Below, piece by piece: positions 16,700 to 26,500 of a stretch of DNA of 36,130 nucleotides. A program made the position numbers and the translations under genes. The number at the start of each line of letters is the position of its first letter. Position 1 is the first letter of the stretch. This DNA comes from Bacillota bacterium (GTDB lineage: Bacteria > Bacillota > Clostridia > Clostridiales > Clostridiaceae), in assembly GCA_023451395.1 (NCBI GenBank), contig JAEXZL010000026.1, positions 1 to 36,130 on the forward strand, read 5' to 3'. The notes below the pieces were generated by a model, which saw only the letters and a program-made list of their open reading frames with translations, had not been told where the DNA came from and did not search any database.

Positions 16700-18027
16700 G
16701 GATATGGGAATGGCTAAGGCCAGGAATTAAAATTAAGCGCTGGATTCTCTTTGCAATTCTTGGAATACTCCTTATTGCTTTTGGAGTTAATGAGCTGGTA
16801 GCTCACAAGCTCTACAGCCCAAAATATCAGCTCTTTTGGGCTTTCCTAAATATCTCTGGGATATTCGTTATCTATATTTCAATAACAGAGGGAATGAAGT
16901 CAATAATAGCCCTTATCAATAAGGGGTACCTTAAGGTATCTTTTGATAATAAAAAGATAGAAAGCCTTATATATGAGAGAAGGCTTCTAGTTAAGGGGCC
17001 AAAGATAGTAGTTATTGGAGGTGGAACTGGGCTTTCCACTATGCTTAGAGGATTAAAATACTACACCACAAATATCACTGCTATTGTAACGGTAGCAGAT
17101 GATGGTGGTGGCTCCGGAGACTTAAGAGAGGACTTAGGCATGCTTGCTCCGGGAGATATAAGAAACTGTATTCTTGCTTTGGCTGACACGGAGCCTCTTA
17201 TGGAGGAGCTTCTTCAATATAGATTTACTGATGGTAGGCTTAAAAATCAAAGCTTTGGGAATTTGTTCTTAGCAGCAATGGATGGTATATCAGATAATTT
17301 TGAGGATGCGGTTCAAAAGATGAGTTCTGTATTGGCGGTGACAGGAAAAGTGCTTCCTGTGACCTTAGATGATATGAAGCTTAGAGCCCAGTTAAAAAAT
17401 GGACAGATCGTAGAAGGAGAATCAATAATTCCCATAGAGACACTGGCACAGAAAACCAGTATTCAAAGGCTTATGATTGAGCCGGAGAATGCAAGAGCTC
17501 TTCCAGATGCTATAGAAGCAATACAGGATGCAGATGCGGTAATAATTGGCCCTGGAAGCCTATATACCTCTATAATTCCTAACCTTTTAGTTAAGGACAT
17601 AAGCTCTGCACTAAAGAGGACGAAGGCCTTAAAGATATATATATCTAATATCATGACCCAACCAGGAGAAACTGATGGCTTTACTGTATCAGATCATGTA
17701 AGTACAATTCTAGCTCATACTGGAAATGGAGTTATAGATTATGTTATAGGTAATGTTGAACCTTTAGAGGAAGAGCTTAAGAATAAGTATCACAAGGAGA
17801 ATTCCATTCCGGTACTTTTTGATAGAAAAGAACTGGAGAAGCTTGGAGTTACAGCTATTGAGGCCAATTTAATTAAGATTAAAAAGGGCCTCATAAGACA
17901 TGATGAAGATTATCTTGCAAGAGTTTTGGCAGAAACTATAATGGAAAGAAAGCTTTTGTACGACAGAAAGAGGATACTGGAATATATGTATCTATCAGAA
18001 AGAATAAAGAATTCTAAAGAAAATTAG
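16696..18027 (+). CDS. yvcK: YvcK/CofD-like gluconeogenesis factor
   Basis: A 443-residue member of the YvcK (CofD-like) family, which binds UDP-sugars and supports growth on gluconeogenic carbon and proper cell-wall/PBP1 positioning in Bacillus. Residues about 16-36 and 44-66 are two transmembrane segments, an N-terminal extension absent from B. subtilis YvcK but common in clostridial copies. The catalytic-type fold begins with VVIGGGTGLST near 105, followed by VTVADDGGGSGDLRED (D135-D136) and APGDIRNC, then GPGSLYTS, SNIMTQPGETDGF and NVEPLEEE. It overlaps rapZ by four bases and precedes whiA by 33 nt. Confidence 0.94.
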   Translation: MRIWEWLRPGIKIKRWILFAILGILLIAFGVNELVAHKLYSPKYQLFWAFLNISGIFVIYISITEGMKSIIALINKGYLKVSFDNKKIESLIYERRLLVKGPKIVVIGGGTGLSTMLRGLKYYTTNITAIVTVADDGGGSGDLREDLGMLAPGDIRNCILALADTEPLMEELLQYRFTDGRLKNQSFGNLFLAAMDGISDNFEDAVQKMSSVLAVTGKVLPVTLDDMKLRAQLKNGQIVEGESIIPIETLAQKTSIQRLMIEPENARALPDAIEAIQDADAVIIGPGSLYTSIIPNLLVKDISSALKRTKALKIYISNIMTQPGETDGFTVSDHVSTILAHTGNGVIDYVIGNVEPLEEELKNKYHKENSIPVLFDRKELEKLGVTAIEANLIKIKKGLIRHDEDYLARVLAETIMERKLLYDRKRILEYMYLSERIKNSKEN

Positions 18028-18060
18028 ATATAAAGTAAATTAGTTAAGGAAGGGAAACCT

Positions 18061-19005
18061 ATGTCATTTTCATCAAAGGTAAAAGGAGAAATATGCAGAT
18101 ATACTGATTTAAGTAAGGAAGAGGCACTGGCTATGCTTTCTGCAATAATGAAGGTTAGCGGTACTCTTTCCTTTACTGGAAGAACAACAAACTTTAAGGT
18201 AACTACAGAAAATCCTGCCAGTGCAAGGCTTGTTTTTACTCTATTAAAGGAGCATTTTAAAATACATGCAAAGCTTATGGTGAAAAAGAGCAACTCCTTA
18301 AAGAAGAATAATCTATATATTGTTATGATTGAAGAAAATATGGGAGTTAAGGAGCTTTTGACAGAGGCAGGTATAATGAGGGAAGAGGAAGGTCTTCTGT
18401 CATTAGACTATAGAATAGATAAGGACTTACTAGTAAATGAGGAATGTAGAAGGACCTATATAAGAGGGGCATTCATTGGAGGAGGAAGCATAAGCAACCC
18501 AGAAAAGACCTACCATTTAGAGTTTGTCACTCACAATAATGAATATGCACAGGACTTGAGTTCTCTCATAAACGGCTTTGGACTTAATTCTAAGGTTATT
18601 CAAAGAAAGAGCAGCTATATTGTTTATCTCAAGGAAGGAGAGCAGATTGTAGACCTTCTTAATATAATTGGTGCTCATAGCTCTCTATTAGAACTGGAAA
18701 ATATAAGAATAATGAAGGAAATGAGAAATAATGTAAACCGTCTGGTAAACTGTGAAACGGCAAACCTGAGCAAGACAGTAAATGCTGCTATTAGACAGGT
18801 GGAAAGCATTAAGCTTATTCAAAGGGAAATCGGACTTGCAAGACTTCCCAAGAACCTAAGGGAAATTGCTGAGCTTAGGCTTAATTATCCTGATGAATCC
18901 CTTAAGGAGCTGGGAGAAATGTTGGAGCCTCCAGTAGGTAAGTCAGGGATAAACCATCGTTTGAGGAAGATAGAAAAAATAGCTGAGGAGCTTAGAAAGA
19001 GCTAA
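18061..19005 (+). CDS. whiA: DNA-binding protein WhiA
   Basis: WhiA combines a LAGLIDADG-homing-endonuclease-like N-terminal fold (catalytically inactive in the family) with a C-terminal helix-turn-helix. It controls sporulation-septation genes in Streptomyces and influences division and chromosome segregation in Bacillus. The 314-residue protein is full length: FSSKVKGEICRY at the N terminus, YIRGAFIGGGSISNPEKTYHLE in the middle (quoted as RGAFIGGGSISNPEK), CETANLSKTVNAA and the HTH region with LPKNLREIAELRLNYP and PPVGKSGINHRLRKI. It is third in rapZ-yvcK-whiA. A degraded piece of its 3' end recurs at 23066-23129. Confidence 0.96.
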   Translation: MSFSSKVKGEICRYTDLSKEEALAMLSAIMKVSGTLSFTGRTTNFKVTTENPASARLVFTLLKEHFKIHAKLMVKKSNSLKKNNLYIVMIEENMGVKELLTEAGIMREEEGLLSLDYRIDKDLLVNEECRRTYIRGAFIGGGSISNPEKTYHLEFVTHNNEYAQDLSSLINGFGLNSKVIQRKSSYIVYLKEGEQIVDLLNIIGAHSSLLELENIRIMKEMRNNVNRLVNCETANLSKTVNAAIRQVESIKLIQREIGLARLPKNLREIAELRLNYPDESLKELGEMLEPPVGKSGINHRLRKIEKIAEELRKS

Positions 19006-19031
19006 TAACCTAAGGAAAAGAGGATGGATAA

Positions 19032-19679
19032 ATGGGAGATATAAAGGCGTGCCTATTTGACTTAGATGGCGTTATTGTAGATACTGCAAAGTATCATTAT
19101 CTTTCCTGGAAGAGGCTTGCTAAAGAGCTGGGCTTTGACTTCACAGCAGAGGACAATGAAAGATTAAAGGGTGTAAGCAGGATGGCATCCTTAGAGATAC
19201 TTCTTTCCCTAGGAGGCTATAAGGCCACAGAAGCGGAAAAGCAAGAAATGGCGGCAAAGAAAAATAAATGGTACGTGGAATATATAGAAAAGCTCAAAGA
19301 GGATGAAATTCTTCCAGGAGTTAAGGAGTTTTTAACAACCTTAAGGGAAGCGGGAATTAAAATTGCTTTAGGCTCTGCTTCAAAAAATTCTATGCGGATA
19401 CTAGAAAATCTAAAGCTTATACCATATTTTGATGCCATAATAGATGGCACTAAGGTTTCCAAGGCAAAGCCAGATCCGGAGGTGTTTCTTCTAGGTGCTA
19501 AAGAGCTTTTTGTAAAACCTGAGGAAACGGTGGTTTTTGAGGATGCTGAGGCAGGAGTAGAAGCAGCTAAAAGAGCCAAGATGAAGGCTGTTGGAATAGG
19601 GTCAAAGGAAGTTTTAAAGGATGCAGATAAGGTTATATCTGGTTTCTTAGGAGTTGGCCTTGATATATTAGAGTTTTAA
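19032..19679 (+). CDS. pgmB: HAD hydrolase, beta-phosphoglucomutase-like
   Basis: A 215-residue HAD-superfamily protein resembling beta-phosphoglucomutase, which interconverts beta-glucose-1-phosphate and glucose-6-phosphate after maltose or trehalose phosphorolysis. Motif I is FDLDGVIVDT with nucleophile D10 and acid/base D12; the cap carries YHYLSWKRLA and LKGVSRMASL, typical of beta-PGM. Motif II is GSASKN near 114, motif III K145 in KAKPDPEVF, motif IV EDAEAG near 170. It follows whiA by 26 nt and ends in a strong hairpin. No sugar phosphorylase or transporter is adjacent, so the metabolic context is missing and other HAD phosphatase roles remain possible. A fragment of a second copy lies at about 23130. 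Confidence 0.82.
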   Translation: MGDIKACLFDLDGVIVDTAKYHYLSWKRLAKELGFDFTAEDNERLKGVSRMASLEILLSLGGYKATEAEKQEMAAKKNKWYVEYIEKLKEDEILPGVKEFLTTLREAGIKIALGSASKNSMRILENLKLIPYFDAIIDGTKVSKAKPDPEVFLLGAKELFVKPEETVVFEDAEAGVEAAKRAKMKAVGIGSKEVLKDADKVISGFLGVGLDILEF

Positions 19680-19689
19680 AGTGCATAAA

Positions 19690-19735
19690 AAAGCTATCTA
19701 TAAGAATGAAATAAAGCTTATAGATAGCTTTAATT
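19690..19735. terminator. Bidirectional terminator, pgmB / lipoprotein gene
   Basis: AAAGCTATCTATAAG (19690-19704) is perfectly inverted as CTTATAGATAGCTTT (19717-19731), loop 12 nt. On the minus strand it ends in TTTTTTATG, a good U-tract; on the plus strand the tail is shorter (TTTAATTAT). The same hairpin recurs at 23247-23288. Confidence 0.9.
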
Positions 19736-19775
19736 ATAAGATATACTTTAATGAGCACAATCTAGCTTATATAAA

Positions 19776-20675
19776 TTAATTTTCTAACTTGTGATTAAAG
19801 GTTACAAATTGATCATCATTCCAAGGTACGTAAAAAGAAATAGTAACCATATTCACATTATTATTTTGAATATATTGTTTAGATATTGTATTCGACCTTA
19901 TTTTATCAGATAAAGAATCACTAATACTATTTAAGTTTTTTACAGCATTAGATGGATCTTCTTTATTATCAATATAGTCTATTGGAATTTCTATATATAG
20001 TTCTTTCGCTTTATCTTTAACACCAAATCTTTTTAGGGAAAAGTTATTATGCTCATGGACAAAATCGTACACTATTTTTTGAGTTTCTAATTCTTCTGCA
20101 GTTTGTTCTATGGATATAGGTTCATATATTTTCACACTTCCGCCATTATATCCTAATATTCGCAAGTTACTAGTATTCATAAATTCAATATTTAGTTCAT
20201 TTAATTTTAGAAAGCCATAAGTATCTTCATGAGAACATAAATCCATTAATTCATCTGTAATTGCACTAGTTAATTTTTCAGTTTCATCTTTATTCATATT
20301 CTTATTATCAATAGATAACTCTAGGTTGATATTTAAATTATCAAACTTTTTTTGATTCCTATCTTCGTGCATCAATAAACTGTCAATGTTGATATTTAAA
20401 TTGCTTATATCTATTAATTCTTTATCATCAATATAATTGACTAGTTTTTCTTCAAAATACTTAACTACATCATCTGCAGGTATACTATTAATTTTTTCTA
20501 TTACAGCACCCTTTTCTGACTCTGATAAATTTTGATAATCTGAAAAACTTGGTAAACCAATGGAATTGTTTTCTTCTTTTATAGAATTATCCTTTGTTTT
20601 TATATCCTTATTACACCCTATGCCAATAAAACACACAAATAATATCATTAAGGTCAGTACAACTTTATTTTTCAT
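19776..20675 (-). CDS. Putative lipoprotein of unknown function
   Basis: I do not recognise a domain. The 299-residue product starts with a basic N terminus and a hydrophobic stretch ending FIGIGC, a degenerate lipobox (Gly rather than Leu/Val at -3), so lipidation at that cysteine is likely but not certain. The rest is hydrophilic, rich in Asn, Asp, Lys and Glu, with no cysteine-rich or catalytic-looking motif; it reads as an extracellular membrane-attached protein. The GTG at 20684 overlaps the Shine-Dalgarno AAAGGAG (20690-20684), so ATG 20675, 8 nt further, is the better start. It shares its terminator with pgmB on the other strand. It lies in the block bracketed by the pgmB duplication. 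Confidence 0.75.
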   Translation of the reverse strand: MKNKVVLTLMILFVCFIGIGCNKDIKTKDNSIKEENNSIGLPSFSDYQNLSESEKGAVIEKINSIPADDVVKYFEEKLVNYIDDKELIDISNLNINIDSLLMHEDRNQKKFDNLNINLELSIDNKNMNKDETEKLTSAITDELMDLCSHEDTYGFLKLNELNIEFMNTSNLRILGYNGGSVKIYEPISIEQTAEELETQKIVYDFVHEHNNFSLKRFGVKDKAKELYIEIPIDYIDNKEDPSNAVKNLNSISDSLSDKIRSNTISKQYIQNNNVNMVTISFYVPWNDDQFVTFNHKLEN

Positions 20676-20929
20676 AAAAGTCACTCCTTTAATTTTATTT
20701 TTTAGGGTTTAGCATAACTTAAAGGGTTATTTCGTTAGATTTGCTTACTTTGTAAGGTATTAATAACACACTTTTCTACTTAGTCTTCTTTACTACTCTC
20801 TATATACATTATTACATAAATTAGAAAAACTTACAAATAATATTAAATTACTTTGCTAAAGGGAGATGAATTGCATGAATTCTATGCTGGGAAATGCCAT
20901 AGGGTTATAAATATACGCCCAAAATAATA
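20676..20929. other. Intergenic, no gene recognised
   Basis: An AT-rich gap upstream of the lipoprotein gene. It contains a 14-codon reading frame starting near 20864 (MNCMNSMLGNAIGL) behind GGGAG, which has no recognisable relative and may be chance or a gene remnant. No convincing promoter was found for the lipoprotein gene on the minus strand. Confidence 0.4.
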
Positions 20930-20951
20930 AGGGTAGTATTATTACTACCCT
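20930..20951 (-). terminator. Terminator of the 20992-21981 gene
   Basis: AGGGTAGTA, loop TTAT, TACTACCCT: a perfect 9-bp stem 41 nt past the stop codon of the minus-strand gene. The following minus-strand bases TATTATTTT are moderately T-rich. Confidence 0.7.
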
Positions 20952-20991
20952 AAAATAATTACCGTAAAAAGTATTAAATAATAAAATTAAA

Positions 20992-21981
20992 CTATCTGGT
21001 TAAGCCTTTAAAGGCATTAATGTTTTCTGGTGTATATCCTTTCATAGCCTCAGGAGCATGTTCAGAGAGTATTTGATATACCTCTTTATACATTTCCATG
21101 TATTTCTTTGTATTAGCTACGGCATATTTTTTCCCATTCTTAAGCTCAAGAATAATGCATTTATGGTTTGGCTTAGAATTTACGCTATGATCTTCAGGGT
21201 ATATCCACACAATATCCCTTATAGGGATAAGCCACATACCACGATAATCAAAAATTAAGTAGTCCTTTAAAATCATCAATTTAAGCTTTTTATAAATCAC
21301 AGCATCAGCAAACTGAGCATTTAAATTTTCTTCTAATTCTCTATCATAAGTATTTATAAAGTTGCTGTTCCTTCTGAAGGAAATTATCCATATGCGACCA
21401 CAGATTATTAGAGCCAATAGAGAAAGGATAGATAATATTACAGTAAAGGTTTTTAAATGAGTTATAGGTGTAAGAGAAGTATCAAGATAAGTATAACCTA
21501 TAATATCCCTAAATTCTGTACTGGAGAGATTTTCATTATAAAGCTCATTAAAACTCTCATTTAATATATTAAATAACTCATCATCTATTTTAACTGGCAT
21601 TCCAGTAATTGTAACAGGTTTAGGAGCTTTGTCTATTTTACTATAGGTATAATCATGTATTTCCTTTAATTCTTCAAATTTACTATGTTCTAACTGTACT
21701 ATGTAATAGTCATTGTCATCAGCCACAATATAATACATCTTGCTAGTATTAGTGCTAGCTACCATATCAGTAAGTATCTGTATTTGTACCTTGCTATATT
21801 TCTTGGCGTTTTTTTCTGGAATGAAGTATATAGGTTCATCTATTTTAGCTTGAGATAGATAAGAATGTCCCATTAGAGAAGCAGCGAAAGTAATAGCTGA
21901 TATAATAATTGCTAAAGTTAAATTACGGCTATATAGGGCCTTTTTTATAGATGTAAAAACATTATCATTTATATTAATCAC
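20992..21981 (-). CDS. Two-TM membrane protein, unknown function
   Basis: A 329-residue protein I cannot assign. It has a transmembrane segment near 21-40, an extracytoplasmic region of about 130 residues (41-175) with several lysine/tyrosine-rich strands, a second transmembrane segment near 180-200, and a cytoplasmic C-terminal domain. The last part (WLIPIRDIVWIYPED, LELKNGKKYAVANTKKYMEMY) looks like a small PH-like/bPH fold, an inference from the strand pattern only. The start is uncertain: the GTG at 21981 is embedded in the Shine-Dalgarno AGAGGTGATT, and the in-frame codon at normal spacing is ATA (21972). No ATG occurs in frame before TM1. It is monocistronic on the minus strand. Confidence 0.7.
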   Translation of the reverse strand: MININDNVFTSIKKALYSRNLTLAIIISAITFAASLMGHSYLSQAKIDEPIYFIPEKNAKKYSKVQIQILTDMVASTNTSKMYYIVADDNDYYIVQLEHSKFEELKEIHDYTYSKIDKAPKPVTITGMPVKIDDELFNILNESFNELYNENLSSTEFRDIIGYTYLDTSLTPITHLKTFTVILSILSLLALIICGRIWIISFRRNSNFINTYDRELEENLNAQFADAVIYKKLKLMILKDYLIFDYRGMWLIPIRDIVWIYPEDHSVNSKPNHKCIILELKNGKKYAVANTKKYMEMYKEVYQILSEHAPEAMKGYTPENINAFKGLTR

Positions 21982-22419
21982 CTCTTAATTATAATTATTC
22001 ATAATAATAGTAAACCTTTTCTTTTTTGCCTTTTACTTAATATTTATTAAAACTATCACCATCCATATATTCCCTTATTTTTATTAATATACTCTAAAAT
22101 TAACCTTATTCGCCATATTATACCAAAAAACTCAATATAATTATATACTATGTTCTATTTTTTGTAAACATTGTGTAAATATTGATTTTTTAGATTTGAT
22201 TCTTATGTCTTTGTATTTAGATTTGTATGAAAAGTATATCACTAAGCTATAAGAGGTTTAACACTTTCTTTTTTGCCTTTTCCATTTTTGAATAATGTGC
22301 CTGAAATATGTAATAATAGCATTCGAATAATTAGTACATTTACGAAAATATACTAATATGTAATAATTTATATAAATAACTTTCTTTAAATAAAAATTGA
22401 ATATTATGGAGAAAAAATA
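21982..22419. other. AT-rich divergent intergenic region with a 17-nt direct repeat
   Basis: A 438-nt gap between divergent genes, with no reading frame I trust. TTTCTTTTTTGCCTTTT occurs at 22018-22034 and again at 22265-22281 in the same orientation, 247 nt apart. Low-complexity T-runs could make this chance, although the GCC at the centre is shared. No promoter pair is clear enough to place. Confidence 0.4.
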
Positions 22420-22818
22420 ATGAAAAAATTATTATTAATTTACAATTATATAATGGGATGTGTTTTTGTTATATATTGCAGCTATTATATTATTAAATTA
22501 TTTCAGCAATCAAAGGGTTTAATTAAACAGTCAGAAGGGATGATTGTTTATTACAGTCCTAGGGGTATAATTCCAGGTTTAATATTAATCCTTCTTTTGG
22601 CGTTGATACCTAATATTATAGGGAGGGGAAAGCAAATTAGTAAGAAGACAAAAATTCTCCTAATCATAGAGGTAATAGCATTTTTTATAATACTTGCACT
22701 TATAATGAGTAATCAGATTTTACCTGATATGATGTCTTGGATATTTTCTATTGGAATGATTGGAGTATTAGTTTTCTCATTTATATATCTCATGAGAAAA
22801 TCTAATAGCAGGGTGTAA
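22420..22818 (+). CDS. Small four-TM membrane protein, unknown
   Basis: The 132-residue product has four predicted membrane segments (about 6-27, 49-66, 78-97 and 104-124) with short loops; the first loop (about 28-48) has KQSEGMIVYYSPRG and the C terminus is basic (LMRKSNSRV). I recognise no family. ATG 22420 follows TGGAG at 9-12 nt. It is a single gene closed by its own terminator, between the divergent two-TM gene and the whiA/pgmB relic. There is no catalytic-looking motif, so a function cannot be proposed. Confidence 0.7.
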   Translation: MKKLLLIYNYIMGCVFVIYCSYYIIKLFQQSKGLIKQSEGMIVYYSPRGIIPGLILILLLALIPNIIGRGKQISKKTKILLIIEVIAFFIILALIMSNQILPDMMSWIFSIGMIGVLVFSFIYLMRKSNSRV

Positions 22819-22843
22819 AAAATTTTAAAGGGAAGAAATATGG

Positions 22844-22889
22844 AGCAACCTACAACTGGTGGATTTTCATTTTTGTAGGTGCTTTTTTT
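22844..22889 (+). terminator. Terminator after the four-TM protein gene
   Basis: AGCAACCTACAA pairs with TTGTAGGTGCT (one bulged A) around an 18-nt loop, followed by a seven-T run. Confidence 0.8.
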
Positions 22890-23065
22890 GTATATCATTT
22901 TCTTTTTGTTGAAGCTACTATAAGGTACTAACTTTCAAAAAGACTTTCTTGTTTAACGTAACTGACATTAAAATTAAGGATTTTAAAGGCCCATTGAAGT
23001 ATAAAACCGGTTTCCAGTACAGGTATAATTTTTTCAAGGTCTATATTTTCGACTAAAAGCCAGAG

Positions 23066-23246
23066 TAGAGAAATAGGACTTGCACAACTTACCAAGAACT
23101 TGGGAGGATTGTTTAGCTTAGTTAATTTAAAGAACCAAGATAAGAGTCGTTGGAATAGGTTTCTAGGAGGCTTTAAGGTATGCAGATAAGGTTATATCTG
23201 GTTTCCAGAAAGCTGGCTTTGAAATATTAGACCTTAAAGAGCATAA
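23066..23246 (+). pseudogene. Relic of whiA and pgmB 3' ends
   Basis: 23066-23129 aligns with whiA 18820-18886: both contain GGACTTGCA, CCAAGAAC and AGCTTAG in order with scattered substitutions. 23130-23246 then aligns with the end of pgmB and its trailer (19568-19689), sharing the 20-base string GCAGATAAGGTTATATCTGG and TTGGAATAGG. About 680 bp of the intact locus (18890-19568) are missing at the join, so it is an internally deleted second copy. A short frame over the pgmB part still reads ADKVISGFQKAGFEILDLKEH against ADKVISGFLGVGLDILEF (19 residues or fewer compared), so the copy may derive from a diverged paralogue. No promoter or start; not functional. Confidence 0.85.
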
Positions 23247-23292
23247 AAAGCTATCTATAAGAAAGAAATAAAGCTTATAGATAGCTTTTTAT
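23247..23292 (+). terminator. Second copy of the pgmB terminator
   Basis: AAAGCTATCTATAAG (23247-23261) and CTTATAGATAGCTTT (23274-23288) are identical in both arms to the hairpin after pgmB, here followed by TTATTTAATT. The loop differs by one base. It closes the relic. Confidence 0.85.
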
Positions 23293-23553
23293 TTAATTGC
23301 TTTTTAGTGATGCCTATATTTTGTAAAATATGTTTTTTATGTTTTGGTGATTTCTGGAAGAATATTTAATATAATGTTGATGAAAATAACAAAAAAAGTA
23401 TAAAAAATAATTTATTTCCATGTCATACAATATCTTACTTCGACAATGGTAGAGGAATATAATGGTGTTGTCAGTTATTTGTATCTTACTTATGTAAAAT
23501 GAAAAGACAAAATATTGGGCATAAGTATTTTATATGAATAGAGGGGGATAAAA
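23293..23553. other. Leader region of the surface-protein operon
   Basis: An AT-rich gap before the DNRLRE gene. TATAAT occurs at 23370-23375 and 23458-23463, but neither has a convincing -35 at 16-18 nt (TTACTT at 23435 is the best, with few matches). Transcription may depend on an activator or an alternative sigma factor. No gene was seen. Confidence 0.35.
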
Positions 23554-26500
23554 GTGCAAACAAACAATGGTAAAAAAAGATTTTTTTATTCTTTAAGTTT
23601 TTTAATAGCTGGAGTAATAATATTAGGTGGCTTGCTAATATCAGTGCATAAAAGAAGAGTAAAGGAAAGAGTTATAGTAAAAGAAATAATAGAAGAAAGA
23701 ACAGAAAATAAAAAGATTTTTTTAAATTCGGATGGCTCTTATTCTATGAAGTTATTTAAGAGACCTGTGCATTATAAGAGGGGAAATACTTATGAAGAGA
23801 TTGATAATGCTTTTGTATTGATTGATGATTCAACTATCGTAGGAGACAAGATATATAAAAATAAAGCAAATAATATTGCAATTAATGTAAATGAAAACAT
23901 TACAGATGATAATCCTGTAGTTATGAAATATGATAAATATAAACTTTCTTTTAAGCCTATATATACAGATGAGTATGTGAACTTTAAATTTTTAAGGTTA
24001 GATAACAATGGAAAAATGATAGAAGAGCATAAAAAAGGAAGAGAAAATATAGAATCTATATCCTCTTTAGAATATAGAAATGAAAGTACAGGATTAAGAT
24101 ATTCTGCCTTGGTAGATGGTATAAAGGAGGAAATTATTTTATATGAAAATCCAAAGAATAATATTTTTGAATTCTATATAGATACAGAGAATATTTCTCT
24201 GAAGTTAGATGAGAATGGACAAATTCTTATTCTAGATAAAGATAAAGAAGAGATTATAGGTGGAATACCTAAGCCTTTTATGTATGATTCATCAGAGGAT
24301 AATAATTATTCAGAGAATATAGAGGTTAAACTTGTTGAATCAGAGGAGGATAAGGGAAAATATAGAGTATCACTGATAGCTGACAATGAGTTTCTAACTA
24401 ATGAATCTACCAAATATCCAGTAATAATTGATCCTACAGCTGCCTTTGGTACTGTTAGTACTTGGGCAGATAGTTATGTACAGAGCGCTTATCCTAATAC
24501 TAATTATAGATTAAGTACTGAATTAAGAGCTGGATATGTTTCATCTATAGGGAAGGCTAGATCTTATATAAGATATAAATCCCTGCCAAGTTTGGGTAAT
24601 GTAGCAATTTTATCTGCTACATATTATGCCTATAATATATCCAATATTGCATATGGAAATTTTGCATTTATAAACTTACACAGAGTAACTAATGATTGGG
24701 ATCCTTCTACTATAACATGGAATAATGCAGCTTCATATAATGCTAGTGAAGAAGGTGCATCAGCCGTAAGCAGCAATGGCTGGGCTTCTTGGGATTTCAC
24801 ACAAATAGTAAGAGATTGGTATAGTGGGGCTCAAAGCAATTATGGATTTGTTTTAAAGGATAGTGAAGAGACATCTAAGTATAGAAAATTCTATTCTTCT
24901 GATGGAACAAATGTTCCGTATATGCAAATAGATTATGCTTATTTACCGGTATCTCCGACAAATGTACCTTGTCAAGCTTTAAGTACGGGGGTTAATACAG
25001 GAAAAGGATATGTTAATTTATCTTGGAATGCAGTAGATTATGCTACAGGTTATAAAGTAGCAATCTTTAATGGAAGCTATTACGAGTATTATGATGTTGG
25101 AAATGTAACATCTTGGTCAAGCTTAGGTAAAAAAATATGGCCTACTGCAACAGAAGTCAATAATGGAAGGTATCAGCTCCATAAGGACGGTTTAGGTGAT
25201 GATCTACCAAACGATCCTAAGAGTACTTATGCTAATAGTAGCGGAGGATATGGAAATTCAAGTAACTATTGGTTTAGGATAGCAGCATATAATCAATATG
25301 GTGAATCAAATATATTTGACAATTGGGCTACTCCTACACTACCTGATAGTACAAGCCCTAACGCTGTAAATAATATAGTATTTAATACAATTAATAATCC
25401 TCCTATAAATACACCGAACAGTTGGAACTCTACCATATCTTGGGGACAGGCTTCCGATAGGCCAATGAGTATAGGTAGTGGTATAAAGTCATATAAAGTA
25501 AGACTTTACCAAGAAGGTGTATCTGGAAAAAAATCAGAAGTTGAAGTTAGTGCAGCACCTTATTCCGTAAACTTTAACAGTTTATTAGATAACACTAAGT
25601 ATTATACTACAGTTCAGGCATTTGATATGAATGGAAACTATACTGCAGAGACAAAATCGAGTACCATAACTACTGGAGATAGAACAGCTCCTGCAAAGCC
25701 TAGCTCGGTGACGCTTGACAAAACTTCTTGGAGTAATTCGCCAACAGTAATTATATCTTGGACGGGAATTACAGACAATGTAGCTTTAAAAGATGTTCAG
25801 TATGCAATAGATACTAATGCTTGGATTAATACAGGAAAAAATACTTCAAGTGGATCATATACAATTAACACTGGACAATTAGCAGAAGGTGAACATCTTA
25901 TTTATTTAAGAGGTATAGACAATGCAAACAATCAAGGGGGAGTTACTTCAGTTAAATATTATAAGGATACAGTTATACCACAGGGAACGATTAATAATGT
26001 TACAGATATGCAGTCTGTAACTGGGACTATTGATATATCTGCTACAATATATGATTTAAATATTAAAAATTGGACACTGGATTATGCCGTAGGAGAAGAG
26101 GGAAGCAATTACACATTATTGACTTCTGGATCTACTAATATTACAAATCAACAAATTTATTCATGGAATACTGAAGACTTAGCTTCAGATATATATATAT
26201 TAAGGTTAAAAGTCACTGATTTAGCAGGAAATGAAAAAATATACTCACTTAGAGTAAATGTTGCTAATGAGAGTAGCACTGGAAACACTACCATTAAAAC
26301 TAGTAAGAAGGAGTTTGACGTAGTTATTTCCGGAAGTAAAATAGAGAGTGTTAAAGGTCGCAGTATTGAAGTATATTATGATCCTCAAGATTTGGACGTG
26401 TTAGATTTATCCTCTATAACAAATAAGAAAGAGCTGTCAGCGGGTAAAATTGAGGGGACTAACATTGTAATTAATCAAATTGAACCTGGATACATTAAAT

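Noticed and set aside
20864..20908. 14-codon frame behind GGGAG (MNCMNSMLGNAIGL)
   Set aside because: Too short and without homology I can recognise; mentioned only under the intergenic entry.
22018..22281. 17-nt direct repeats as a mobile-element footprint
   Set aside because: Both copies are pyrimidine-rich low complexity and no transposase or target-site pattern accompanies them; kept only as a note in the intergenic entry.
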